Shown here: piece after piece, positions 53,186 through 63,075 of the stretch
How the letters are laid out: every line of letters begins with the position of its first letter
Numbering within the stretch: the first letter of the stretch is position 1
Assembly (NCBI RefSeq): GCF_022179645.1
Contig: NZ_BPRA01000006.1
Span: forward strand, 248,001-312,000
DNA length: 64,000 bases
From: Methylobacterium thuringiense
GTDB taxonomy: Bacteria; Pseudomonadota; Alphaproteobacteria; Rhizobiales; Beijerinckiaceae
Direction of reading: 5' to 3'
Made by a program: the position numbers and the translations under genes
Notes under the pieces: generated by a model
Told to the model about the DNA's origin: nothing
Database searches by the model: none
The model's input: the letters and a program-made list of their open reading frames with translations, nothing else

Positions 53186-54841
53186 CTATATCGGCGAAAA
53201 TGCCAAGGCTGAATGCAGCATAGGGTGGATTCTAACTCTTGCTGCATCGGGGATTACGCTTGGCGCAATAGAAGGCTCATCCAGATGGGAATAGCTAATC
53301 CTCTCGTTAGTTCTAAGCTTTACACCAATGGCGCCAACTCGGTACAAAATAGAAAGGGCCTCTTTTACAAATACCATCGGCTCTCCGCCACCTTCAATGT
53401 AGGCAATCGCTGCTGCATGAATAGGATCAAAGTCTATTTTCGGATCGGCCGCGATTTCTAAGGCGCATTTCTCGGCAGATTTATCTTCTACCAATTTGTC
53501 AATGCTGAAACTTTCCTTCTTTGCGGACGCGACGAAATCGAGCAAGCGCTTCAATGTCGGAAAAGCACTCAGCCATTCCTGTTCAAGAGCATCGCGCCGG
53601 ATGCGAGAATATTCTTTCTCTGCTTGCTTTATTTTTGCTGCAGAAATTTCATATGTTCCATCCGATACTTTGAGACATTGATTAACAAAAGCGATTATGT
53701 CGCGTGGTCTCATAAGTGTTCTATCAAGCATGTAATCCATTGGATCTACGCTTCCAACATTATAGGCAAAAACATCTGTAAACTCTAAATTAGTGCTAGG
53801 ACTGTATTGTTTTCTAAAAAGAGTCCTAATTATTTTGTTTATAAGGTCTGTTAAAAGTGCTTTATTCCATTCGATTCTCAGAAAATAATCTTCATATTTT
53901 TCGCGCTGGAATGATAGATTTTTTGTCTCCTGCAGTACTCGCTCAAGAATGTCTGATCGCATGCAGACTATAAGTTTGAGATTCGATATTCTTCGAAACG
54001 CTTTGAGAGACTCGATCAGTGCGCGAATTAGCCGGAATCTTATGCTCGTATCTACCCAATGTTCATCAAGTTTATCAATGAGTATATAGTAATTTCGGCC
54101 TCCATAATAGCTTTTGCCATCGTCATTGTCACTAAGTATGTCAATTACACCTGCGAGCTCAGCAAGTTGATCTGCGCTGATAACTTTTCGGGCTCTTGAG
54201 ATAAGTTCAGACTTTTTATCTGTGCTTAATTGCTTGGCATACTGACCGCGAGATTTTATTTTGTGTGTTTCTCCCCCAAGCTCAATCTCAAGTTTATTTT
54301 CCATTTTTTCAGTCAATTCTTTTATGTTTTGATCCATTGTGATCCAGAATTTCGACTCCCACTCCTTTAAATAGCTGAGACTTTTTTTCTTTCGTGGATC
54401 ACCGCCAAAGCGGTCGCACAGTTTGTCAAATATACTTCTAGAAGACGATTCGTCCGTGATATCCCACCGCAGGCGTATGTATTCTATACAAAGAACGTGT
54501 TTCCATAGTGTCTGAAAAAACAGATCTAAATCTGCGCCAATAGTATGAAGAAAATTCAATATATCTGAGTTGGCGACGTAGTTCATTGCCATATTAAGAG
54601 GTTCTAATTCATGACAATGATTATTATTATTGATTATATATCGAACTATAGCCGTCTTTCCAGCGCCTGTTCGACCATCTAGTATCATCCCAGCGTGTCC
54701 GGGGTCTATGCTTCTCTGTACAGCAGGATGATGTACAAAACACTCGAACAGAAATTCATCGTCAAATTCGGCGGCATTACTTCCGATCGACATGCCATTC
54801 TTGAGAATAAGTTTGTTTGAATTCCTGGACGTACGGGACAT
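53186..54841 (-). CDS. P-loop NTPase, Sll1717/KAP-like
   Basis: The 551-residue protein has Walker A GMILDGRTGAGKTAIVRYI near residue 30-50 and Walker B YYILIDKLDEHWVD with the acidic pair near residue 255. An arginine-containing strand SNLKLIVCMRSDILERVL follows, then the lid motif LMRPRDIIAFVNQCL. These match the standalone Sll1717-type family and resemble KAP/STAND NTPases, several of which act in phage defence. A winged-helix-like C-terminal region ends IHPMLHSALAF. The start at MSRTSRNSNK is preferred; the ATG at 54793 is an alternative. Codon use is AT-rich and foreign to the genome. No partner gene is present. Function unknown. Confidence 0.8.
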   Translation of the reverse strand: MSRTSRNSNKLILKNGMSIGSNAAEFDDEFLFECFVHHPAVQRSIDPGHAGMILDGRTGAGKTAIVRYIINNNNHCHELEPLNMAMNYVANSDILNFLHTIGADLDLFFQTLWKHVLCIEYIRLRWDITDESSSRSIFDKLCDRFGGDPRKKKSLSYLKEWESKFWITMDQNIKELTEKMENKLEIELGGETHKIKSRGQYAKQLSTDKKSELISRARKVISADQLAELAGVIDILSDNDDGKSYYGGRNYYILIDKLDEHWVDTSIRFRLIRALIESLKAFRRISNLKLIVCMRSDILERVLQETKNLSFQREKYEDYFLRIEWNKALLTDLINKIIRTLFRKQYSPSTNLEFTDVFAYNVGSVDPMDYMLDRTLMRPRDIIAFVNQCLKVSDGTYEISAAKIKQAEKEYSRIRRDALEQEWLSAFPTLKRLLDFVASAKKESFSIDKLVEDKSAEKCALEIAADPKIDFDPIHAAAIAYIEGGGEPMVFVKEALSILYRVGAIGVKLRTNERISYSHLDEPSIAPSVIPDAARVRIHPMLHSALAFSPI

Positions 54842-55202
54842 TCGAGGGTCACCAATGGGTTGCAGGCACTGTAACAAATAAACTTGCACTACGCAGCCTA
54901 ATATCAAACACCTTTGTTGGCTACCCTGCTCAGTTGCACCACGATTTCAAAGATGTCTCCGGAAGAAGCCCGTTTGCTAAAAATAAATTTTCAAGAAACA
55001 AAAATAAATATGTTTTATTTATTCTGTAGTGTTAAGAAGTAAATTTTAGAAGTCGATTTAAAGAATGAATAGTATTTAGAAAATATATATTATATCTAGG
55101 CAAGCTACTAAGTCAATAAGTGCTGTGATTGTGTTATGTTGATCGAGATGACTTGAGGAATGACGGAACGGTAAAATTTTATTCCGTGTTTGGAGAACGC
55201 CC
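54842..55202. other. AT-rich non-coding part of the island
   Basis: The region is upstream of the P-loop NTPase gene and should contain its promoter. It shows AAATAAATATGTTTTATTTATT (a short AT hairpin near 55002-55023) and many A/T tracts. A 70-codon plus-strand frame overlaps it but has no ribosome site or family likeness. No second gene is supported. Confidence 0.5.
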
Positions 55203-55607
55203 CTACAAAAATCGCCACCCCCGCTGCAACACCTCGATCTTGTACCCATCCGGGTCTGCAATAAAAAAGAACCGCGCCTTGCCGCCGCTGGAATGCGCAA
55301 GCTCCTTGAGATTCCCCGGCGCCAGGCCCGCGTCCTTCATCCGGGCATGCGCAGCGTCGAGGTCGGCGACCGAGACGGCAAGGTGGCCGTAGCCGTTGCC
55401 GAGGTCGTAGGGCTCGCTCTGGCTCTTGTTGACGGTCAGCTCCAGCTCGAAGCCGGATTCGGGGTTCGACAGGTAGATCAGGGTGAACCCGTCGAAGTCG
55501 AGCCGGTCGGCGATCTCGAGGGCGAAGGCCGTGCGGTAGAATTCGAGGGAGCGGGCCTCTTCGCGCACGCGGACCATGGCGTGGATCAGCTTCGGCGTGT
55601 CGGTCAT
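55203..55607 (-). CDS. gloA: lactoylglutathione lyase (glyoxalase I)
   Basis: The 134-residue VOC-fold enzyme starts MTDTPKLIHAMVRVREEARSLEFY. Family features are the first metal histidine in LIHAMVRV, glutamate in GFELELTVN, YGHLAVSVADLDAAHARMK and DPDGYKIEVLQR. It converts methylglyoxal-glutathione hemithioacetal to S-lactoylglutathione. The frame continues upstream but is not family-like. Confidence 0.93.
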   Translation of the reverse strand: MTDTPKLIHAMVRVREEARSLEFYRTAFALEIADRLDFDGFTLIYLSNPESGFELELTVNKSQSEPYDLGNGYGHLAVSVADLDAAHARMKDAGLAPGNLKELAHSSGGKARFFFIADPDGYKIEVLQRGWRFL

Positions 55608-55816
55608 GCGCGGTGTCCGGCTTTGGATGGCGGCAGGTTCGATCGCGGAAGTAGGGCTGCGGCCGGGTGGCGGGTAGTGGGAGGATGGCGCCGCCGCCCA
55701 CTCCACCACACTGCGCATGGTCCCCCTCGCCCACGGGGCGAGGAAACGCGCGACATCCTCCTCCGCCACTGGGGGAGGTGGCCGCGAAGCGGACGGAGGG
55801 GGTCTACGCCTCCCGA

Positions 55817-56227
55817 TCAGGCAGGCGAATCGAGTTCCGTAAACGGCTCGGTCCGGTGCCCCTCGCAGACCTCTGCCTCGTCGCTGAGCACCTTGAGCAC
55901 CCCACCCTCGTGGCGGATCACGGCCTTCGGCCGCTCCGCCTTGCCGAAGGTCCGGCCCTTCATGTGGCTCGACACGCAGTAGAGGGTGCGCCCGCTATCG
56001 TCGAACGGCCCGCTGATCCGGCTCTTCTCGAAGCGCACCGGGAGGATCGAGATCGAACCGAAATCGACCTGGCCGAGGGTCAGCGCGGCGATGCGCGCGC
56101 GCAGCGTTCCGGTCGACGGGGACGGGGCGGCGGAGGTCGCGATGCCGGTGCATCCGCCGGTCGAAAGGGCCAGCATGGCGGCGAGGCAGGCCACCTGGAC
56201 CCGAGGCAGTATGAGCGCCGGTCGCAC
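55817..56227 (-). CDS. hypothetical lipoprotein
   Basis: The 136-residue product starts at GTG (RPALILPRVQVACLAAMLAL) with lipobox LSTGGC. The mature part contains LRARIAALTLGQVDFGSIS, FDDSGRTLYCVSSHMKGRTFGKAERP and DEAEVCEGH, with two further cysteines. I recognise the YCV..H..G pattern as recurrent in small Rhizobiales lipoproteins but cannot name a family. The frame opens upstream through the repeat at 56263-56354, so the later GTG is used. Confidence 0.65.
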   Translation of the reverse strand: MRPALILPRVQVACLAAMLALSTGGCTGIATSAAPSPSTGTLRARIAALTLGQVDFGSISILPVRFEKSRISGPFDDSGRTLYCVSSHMKGRTFGKAERPKAVIRHEGGVLKVLSDEAEVCEGHRTEPFTELDSPA

Positions 56228-56576
56228 TGACGATGCCCGGCTGACCGGATCGCGCCCGCCTTCGTCATTGCGAGCCGCAGGCGAAGCAATCCAGGGCAGC
56301 CGCTCCGGCGTCGTGTCCGTGGCCCTGGATTGCTTCGCGGCGCTCGCAATGACGGCAGGGGCTTCAAACGATCGGTTGGTAGCTGAAACTCGGTAGCGCA
56401 TCGTCCCACGGGCCTCCCTTCGGAAGGCTATCGCAGCTCACTGCGTGGATAGAGTGCCGCGGCGACACGATCGGCACGCGCGTCGATGGCTGTCCACAAG
56501 CGTCCGCGCTGGTCCGTCGCCGTCGTTCCGGGTCCCGCGGCGCGGCCCCGGAGCGACGTGGTGCGAAAGACGGCGG
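56228..56576. other. 349-bp region between gltA and the lipoprotein gene
   Basis: The region holds the dispersed repeat at 56263-56354 and otherwise GC-rich sequence. No U-rich terminator for gltA is visible. No gene is supported. Confidence 0.5.
56263..56354. repeat. 92-bp palindromic repeat
   Basis: CGTCATTGCGAG (56263-56274) is the inverse complement of CTCGCAATGACG (56343-56354). The inner GCGAAGCAATCCAGGGC is mirrored by GCCCTGGATTGCTTCGC. It is the same family as 49156-49255. Confidence 0.88.
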
Positions 56577-57866
<1,290 letters not shown>

Positions 57867-58067
57867 GGACGCGCGGACCCTTTCTCGCGACGGGCAGCAC
57901 CGGTCCGGAGGCCGACGGGTCGAACGCTCCGGACTGAGGCGGAACCGCAGATTTGCTGCAGTTGCTCACTCAGTCACCGGGTTAGCGGATCGCTCGACCG
58001 CCAGCAACGGGGAGGTCCCGCCTGCTGGCGTGTTGCGATGCGAAAACCGGGCCGTCCGGGCGCGATT

Positions 58068-59465
58068 CTAGGCGGCGATCTGGTCGCGAAGCCGAGCGAG
58101 CGATTCCTCACGGCCGAGCACCGCCATCACGTCGAACAGCGGCGGCGAGGTCGCCCGCCCCGTGAGCGCGGCCCGCAGCGGCTGGGCGACCTGTCCGAGC
58201 TTCAGGCCCTGCGCCTCCGCGAACTTTCGCACCTCGGCCTCGGTGGCGGCGGCCGACCACTCCTCCAAGGCTTCGAGCGCGGGGATCACGAGGCCGAGCC
58301 GCGCCTTCGCGTCGTCGCCGAGGAGGCCCTTGGCCTTGTCGTCGAGCGCCAGCGGCCGGGCGGCGGTGAGGTAATAGGCGCTGTCGAGAAGCTCCACGAG
58401 GGTCTTGGCGCGCTCCTTCAGCCCCGGCATCGCCGCGACGAGTTTTTCGCGCAACTCTGGTGCGATCGGCTCGGGCACGATCCGCTGGATCGCGTCGACC
58501 AAAGTCGCGTCGTCGCTGCCGCGGATGTAGAGGCCGTTGAGGTTCTCGAGCTTGGCGAAATCGAAGCGCGCCGGCGAGCGGCCGATCGCCTTGAGATCGA
58601 AGGCCGCGACCATCTCGTCCGTCGAGAATACCTCCTGGTCGCCGTGGCTCCAGCCGAGGCGGACGAGGTAGTTGCGCAGGGCCGACGGCAGGTAGCCGAG
58701 GTCGCGATAGGCCTCGACGCCGAGCGCCCCGTGGCGCTTCGAGAGCTTGGCGCCGTCGGCCCCGTGGATCAGCGGGATATGCGCCATGGCCGGCACGTCC
58801 CAGCCGAGCAGCTTGTAGATCTGCGCCTGCCGGGCGGCGTTGGTGAGGTGGTCGTCGCCGCGGATGATCTGAGTGACGCCCATGTCGTGGTCGTCCACCA
58901 CCACGGCGAGCATGTAGGTCGGGTTGCCGTCCGAGCGCAGCAGCACGAGGTCGTCGAGATCCTTGTTCGCCCAGGTGACGCGGCCCTGCACGGCGTCGTC
59001 GACGACGGTCTCACCCTCGGTCGGCGCGCGGAGGCGAATGACCGACTTGGCGCCGGCCGGCGCCTCGGACGGGTCGCGGTCGCGCCAGCGGCCGTCGTAG
59101 CGCGGGGCGCGGCCTTCGGCGCGGGCGGTTTCGCGCATCTGCTGCAGCTCTTCCGCGCTGGCGAAGCAGCGATAGGCGTGGCCCGAGGCGAGCAGCGTCT
59201 CGGCCGCCTCGCGGTGGCGGTCGGCCCGGGCGAACTGGTGGACGGGCTCGCCGTCCCAGTCGAGGCCGAGCCAGGACATGCCGTCGAGAATCGCGTCGAT
59301 CGCCCCCTGCGTCGAGCGCTCGCGGTCGGTGTCTTCGATCCGCAGCAGCATGCGCCCGCCGAAGCGGCGCGCGTAGAGCCAGTTGAACAGGGCGGTGCGG
59401 GCCCCGCCGATATGCAGGTAGCCCGTGGGCGAGGGCGCAAAGCGCGTGACGACGTTGGACGGCAT
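58068..59465 (-). CDS. gltX: glutamyl-tRNA synthetase
   Basis: The 465-residue class I synthetase starts [28 protein letters not shown] with the HIGH motif (HIGG). The KMSKS loop is KLSKRHGA. Length is normal. The frame upstream of the ATG at 59465 is not family-like. It lies divergent from the broken comEC. Confidence 0.95.
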   Translation of the reverse strand: MPSNVVTRFAPSPTGYLHIGGARTALFNWLYARRFGGRMLLRIEDTDRERSTQGAIDAILDGMSWLGLDWDGEPVHQFARADRHREAAETLLASGHAYRCFASAEELQQMRETARAEGRAPRYDGRWRDRDPSEAPAGAKSVIRLRAPTEGETVVDDAVQGRVTWANKDLDDLVLLRSDGNPTYMLAVVVDDHDMGVTQIIRGDDHLTNAARQAQIYKLLGWDVPAMAHIPLIHGADGAKLSKRHGALGVEAYRDLGYLPSALRNYLVRLGWSHGDQEVFSTDEMVAAFDLKAIGRSPARFDFAKLENLNGLYIRGSDDATLVDAIQRIVPEPIAPELREKLVAAMPGLKERAKTLVELLDSAYYLTAARPLALDDKAKGLLGDDAKARLGLVIPALEALEEWSAAATEAEVRKFAEAQGLKLGQVAQPLRAALTGRATSPPLFDVMAVLGREESLARLRDQIAA

Positions 59466-59633
59466 CGGGAGGCTGACTGCTGAATGGGTGTGGAGCTGAG
59501 CGGATCTGTGGATCGACCGCCCCGTTTGGCGGAGTCCGGTACCCGATCCAAGGCGCGCCTGTAGCACGCGCCGAGGGATGCGTTAAGAAAACGTCACGGG
59601 GTCTCGCGACCGGGCTGCGACGGAACCAACCGG

Positions 59634-60584
59634 ATGGCGGGGCAGCGCGCGGCATCGGCGGTACGGAGCCTTCCGGCTCGCGTCGCCGGCCGCCTGCCGG
59701 TGCCCTCGCTGGCCCTAGGGGATCTTCGCGATGGCCTCGTCGGCGCGCTCGCGCAGGAGGCCGGCCAGCGCCGGCTGTTTCCCTGGCTCGCGGTAGCCTT
59801 CGGGGCGGGAATCCTCGTCGAGCTGACCGCGACGGACGGGCCGCCGATGCTGGTCGCGCCGCTCTCTGCCGCAGTGCTCGCCGTCGCGACGAGCTTCGCC
59901 CTGCGCGCCAGGCCGGTGGCGCTGGCCCTGATGCTCGCCCTCGCCGCAGCGTTCCTCGGCTTTGCCGCCGCCGCCTATCGCGTCGCCAGCGTGGCGAGCC
60001 CGGTCCTCGCCCGCACGATGATCGCGCCGCTGACCGGCCTCGTCGAAGCCCTCGACGAACGCGAACAGGGCGCCCGGCTCGTCGTGAAGGTGATCGCCTT
60101 CGGCACGCTGGAGGAGGTGGGGCGCCCGACGCGGGTGCGGGTCTCCTATCGGAAGGCGCAGGCGATCAAGCCCGGTGATCGGATCAGCGCCGTCGCGCGG
60201 CTGCTGCCGCCACCCGAGGCGGCGCGGCCCGGTGGCTACGATTTCGCCCGCGATGCCTATTTTCGCGGCATCGGGGCCGTCGGCTCCCTGACCGGCCGGA
60301 TCGACGTGATCGCTCCGACCGGGCCGTTGCCCTGGCGGCTCCGCCTCGCTGCCGCGATCGACGACGCTCGCAACGCGCTCACCCGACGGATCACCGACGC
60401 CAATGGCGGGCAGGCCGGCGCCGTCGCCGCAGCCCTCGTCACCGGCAAGCGCGGGCTGATCTCGCCGCAGACCAACGACGTGCTGCGCGCGGCGGGGATC
60501 TATCACGTGGTGACGATGATGCGTGTCTGCCGGCATCTCCATACCACTTGGTTGGAGTACCCTGGGCCGGGCGCGACGGCATAG
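59634..60584 (+). pseudogene. comEC: comEC/rec2, truncated after the N-terminal third
   Basis: The 316-residue frame matches the N-terminal part of ComEC: a hydrophobic start, an OB-like DUF4131 domain (VRVSYRKAQAIKPGDRISAVARLLPPPEAARPGGYDFARDAYF), then VAAALVTGKRGLISPQTNDVLRAAGIYHVVT. In intact proteins this last phrase runs into the SGLHM-type competence domain and then a beta-lactamase-like domain, about 700-750 residues in all. Here it breaks at about 60515 and is followed by unrelated sequence. DNA uptake through ComEC would be lost. This could also be a recombination junction. Confidence 0.8.
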
Positions 60585-60997
60585 CCTGGACATCGAAAAC
60601 GCGAAGGGGATGCCCTTTGAAATAGAGAAGAAGGCCTCAGGGACACCGTCGCGCAGGACTTCCTCACTACCCGGTGCACCCCAGATGGCGACATTGAGAG
60701 GTCTGACGCTTGTCGTCGGGCACGGCAAGGCGCTGCGAGCCCTGGTGATGGTACTCGAAAAGCTCGGCCCGGGCGACGTCGAGTGCATTGAACTCGCGAC
60801 CGGGTCGATACGTCTCCACGGCTCCGCCTGGACACCACCATCGCCCCTGGAAGGATATTCGGCCGAGGTCCCTCAGTGTCTCGCGGATGGGGCAGAGGGT
60901 CGGGCCACGAGCGCCGGTCGATCATTGCACGCCCAACTCCCAGACTATAATCGTTCCAAGGTAAGGATCCTGCCGAGCCGTCGGCGACGCCAGACCC
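60516..60997 (+). other. breakpoint region with gene debris after comEC
   Basis: Nothing intact is coded here. It includes the remnant at 60685-60825. TTGCAC (60925-60930) and TATAAT (60946-60951) with a 15-base spacer look like a promoter for the small gene at 60998, though the spacing is short. Confidence 0.5.
60685..60825 (+). pseudogene. C-terminal fragment resembling phosphoglycerate mutase (GpmA)
   Basis: The frame reads LTLVVGHGKALRALVMVLEK and, further on, ELATGSIRLH. It mirrors the C-terminal GpmA pattern AAHGNSLRALVKxLD...LNIPTG. The upstream three quarters of the enzyme are missing, so it is a decayed or translocated fragment. Confidence 0.4.
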
Positions 60998-61204
60998 ATG
61001 GAAGCGATGCCGAAGAAGAAACCGCAACCCATCCTGCAGCTCAAGCGCTACGCCGGCTCCCGCCTGTACGATCCCGGGCGCAAGACCTACGTCTCCGCCG
61101 AGGACCTCGAATGGTTCAGGGCGGAGGGGCATCGCGTTTTCGTCCGGGACGTCGAGACCGGGCAGGACGTCACCGACGCCTGCATGGACCGCCGGATGCA
61201 CTGA
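60998..61204 (+). CDS. PhaR/PHB accumulation regulator N-domain protein
   Basis: The 68-residue protein contains LQLKRYAGSRLYDPGRKTYVSAEDLEWFRAEGHRVFVRDVETGQDVT, the PHB_acc_N DNA-binding domain. PhaR proteins also have a C-terminal PHB-binding part, which is absent here. It could be a truncated or minimal regulator. An ATG at 61007 is an alternative start. A TATAAT lies about 50 bases upstream. Confidence 0.78.
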   Translation: MEAMPKKKPQPILQLKRYAGSRLYDPGRKTYVSAEDLEWFRAEGHRVFVRDVETGQDVTDACMDRRMH

Positions 61205-61484
61205 CCCGGGAACGATCCCACGTCTCGGGCATGGTTGGAGCGGTTCCGCGCAATCCGGGGCCGACGCCGATCCGCCAGGCCGGCCATCATGGCCAACGGC
61301 ATCGGATCGGTGGTGGCCGACCCGGCCCTGGAATAACCGAACCCTCCTCGCCATGTCCCCAGGAAGCGGTGACGGCGGCTCCTACCAGGGTCTCGGCGCC
61401 GTCGGCCGCCATGGGAAGCATGCGGCTCCGTTCGTCGCGGGTCGCATGGTCATGCCATCGTGGCTCGCCGCAGGGGATGCGGCC

Positions 61485-61733
61485 ATGAGAGCGATCCGTC
61501 ACCTGCCGAGCGAGGATCGGATGCCCTCGATCCGTGCCGGGGTGACGACGGCACGTCGCGACTCCCGCATCGGAATTCCCGCAAACGATAACCGCAAGGC
61601 CGTCGAACGACCCCTAACGGCAGGCGTCGGCATGGCCCTCATCGTCACCGCACGATTGCTTCTTGGGGCAAGTTGCAACGGGTTCATCGCGGCCGGAGCC
61701 TGCCTGCTCGGCATCGACCAACAGGTGCCTTGA
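61485..61733 (+). CDS. small hypothetical membrane-associated protein
   Basis: The 82-residue product begins MRAIRHLPSEDRMPSIRAG. It contains IPANDNRKAVERPL, a PANDN-type phrase seen in many small alphaproteobacterial ORFs, and a hydrophobic GVGMALIVTARLLLGASCNGFIAAGACLLG helix. The frame is open upstream to 61353, so the start is uncertain. Coding is moderately likely. It is convergent with the VIT1 gene. Confidence 0.42.
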   Translation: MRAIRHLPSEDRMPSIRAGVTTARRDSRIGIPANDNRKAVERPLTAGVGMALIVTARLLLGASCNGFIAAGACLLGIDQQVP

Positions 61734-61756
61734 GCGCGCGACCAAAGACCGGTCGC

Positions 61757-62452
61757 TCAGACGGCCTTTCCGACGAGATGGCCGATGCCGGCCGTGACGG
61801 CCATCGCCGCCGCACCCCAGAACGCCACACGCGCGGTCGCTCGCGGGATGGCGGCCCCCCCTGCCTTGGCCCCGAGCGCACCGAGTACGGCCAGGAACAG
61901 CAGGGAGGAGCCCGACACCGCGTAGACCACGACGTTCGCCGGTGAGAGCGCGGCAACGAGCAAGGGGAGGGCCGCCCCGGTGGAGAACGTCGCCGCCGAC
62001 GTCAACGCCGCCTGGATCGGTCGCGCCGTGGTGAACTCGGAGATGCCGAGTTCGTCCCTGGCATGGGCGCCGAGCGCATCCTTTTCCATGAGTTGGTCAG
62101 CCACCTTGAGCGCGAGGTCATGGTCGAGCCCCCGCGCGACGTAGATCGACGCGAGCTCCTCACGCTCGGCGGCCGGGTCCTCGTCGAGTTCCCGTCGCTC
62201 CCTCGCAAGGTCCGCCTGCTCGGTGTCCGACTGGGAACTGACCGAGACGTACTCGCCGGCCGCCATCGACATCGCGCCGGCCACGAGTCCGGCCGTCCCG
62301 GCGACGAGGATCTCCCCGGACGCGGCGGAGGAGGCGGCGACGCCGACGATGAGGCTGGCCGTCGAGACGAGGCCGTCGTTGGCGCCGAGCACCGCGGCCC
62401 TCAGCCAGCCGACGCGGTCGATCAGATGGTTTTCCTTATGGACCCGTCGCAT
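61757..62452 (-). CDS. VIT1/CCC1-family iron/manganese transporter
   Basis: The 231-residue protein has LRAAVLGANDGLVSTASLIVGVAAS at its start, the VIT family signature. The central cytosolic metal-binding helices include REELASIYVARGLDHDLALKVADQLMEKD, and the last three helices follow. Family members move Fe2+ or Mn2+ out of the cytosol. It is the third gene of a run dps - cybB - vit on the minus strand, with 5 bp from the stop of the cytochrome gene. Confidence 0.88.
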   Translation of the reverse strand: MRRVHKENHLIDRVGWLRAAVLGANDGLVSTASLIVGVAASSAASGEILVAGTAGLVAGAMSMAAGEYVSVSSQSDTEQADLARERRELDEDPAAEREELASIYVARGLDHDLALKVADQLMEKDALGAHARDELGISEFTTARPIQAALTSAATFSTGAALPLLVAALSPANVVVYAVSGSSLLFLAVLGALGAKAGGAAIPRATARVAFWGAAAMAVTAGIGHLVGKAV

Positions 62453-62457
62453 GATCG

Positions 62458-63012
62458 TCAGTGTCTTTCGAGAGGAGCGGCCGATGCGCGGCCCGGAAGG
62501 ATGCGGCTCAGCACGGCGTCATGCCAGAGGTAATGGTGGACGAGCGCGGCCGCGGCATGGAAGGCGGCGACCGCCATCAGGATGTTGGCAGCAAGACCGT
62601 GCCACTGGGTCAGCGGCTTGCGCCATTCCGGATCGCCGAGTTGCGGCAGGGCAATCGGTCCGATCAGGGTGACGCCGCGCACGAAGGCGTTGGCGATGCC
62701 GAGCCCGGCGATGGCGAAGAGCAGCAGGTAGAGGGCGGCATGGGTCGTCTTGGCGAGGACATGGAGGGGACCCGGATCCTCGACCGGCAACTGGCGGCCC
62801 TTCGTATGCCGCCAGGCCAGCAACGCGACGATGACGCCGGTGAAGGCGAAGCCCAGGACGAAGTGGGCCGACCAGATTCCCGACCGAAGCGCGCCCTTAG
62901 GAACGAGATCTTCGAGGAAGGTGCCGACCAGCCAGAGGATCAGCACCAGCCCGGCCATCAGCCAGTGCAGGGCGATGGTGGTGCGGTCGTAGGCGGCTTG
63001 ATGGATCGGCAT
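62458..63012 (-). CDS. cytochrome b561
   Basis: The 184-residue membrane protein has four helices and heme-ligand histidines in ALHWLMAGLVLILW, WSAHFVLGFAF, TTHAALYLLLFAIAG and HGLAANILMAVAAFHAAAALVHHYLWHD. Cytochromes of this family oxidise quinol or scavenge electrons in the membrane. Its place between an exported Dps and an iron transporter suggests a role in iron or superoxide redox chemistry. Confidence 0.88.
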   Translation of the reverse strand: MPIHQAAYDRTTIALHWLMAGLVLILWLVGTFLEDLVPKGALRSGIWSAHFVLGFAFTGVIVALLAWRHTKGRQLPVEDPGPLHVLAKTTHAALYLLLFAIAGLGIANAFVRGVTLIGPIALPQLGDPEWRKPLTQWHGLAANILMAVAAFHAAAALVHHYLWHDAVLSRILPGRASAAPLERH

Positions 63013-63075
63013 GTCATGTCCCGTCGGAGTGGGTCACGCCCGCGCCGTGGGGGGCGCAGGCGTGACCGGAGTGCA

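Larger units (their letters stand above)
53177..55202. mobile_element. AT-rich island between dnaE and gloA
   Basis: Base composition changes abruptly just after the dnaE stop and reverts just before the gloA stop. Within the interval A/T-ending codons and A/T runs dominate, unlike all flanking genes. It contains one gene (53186-54841) and about 360 bases of AT-rich non-coding DNA. No transposase, integrase, terminal inverted repeat or tRNA target is visible. Transfer is inferred from composition. Confidence 0.7.

Noticed and set aside
54817-55029. 70-codon plus-strand ORF in the AT-rich island
   Set aside because: No ribosome site or recognisable family, and it overlaps the N-terminus of the NTPase gene antisense.
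53177-55202. Island as a transposon or integrated plasmid
   Set aside because: No transposase, integrase, terminal repeat or target duplication could be seen; only foreign composition supports transfer.
60523-61488. Long plus-strand frame of 321 codons through the breakpoint region
   Set aside because: Only a 47-codon stretch is family-like (GpmA C-terminus), and the rest overlaps the PhaR-like gene in another frame. Treated as debris.
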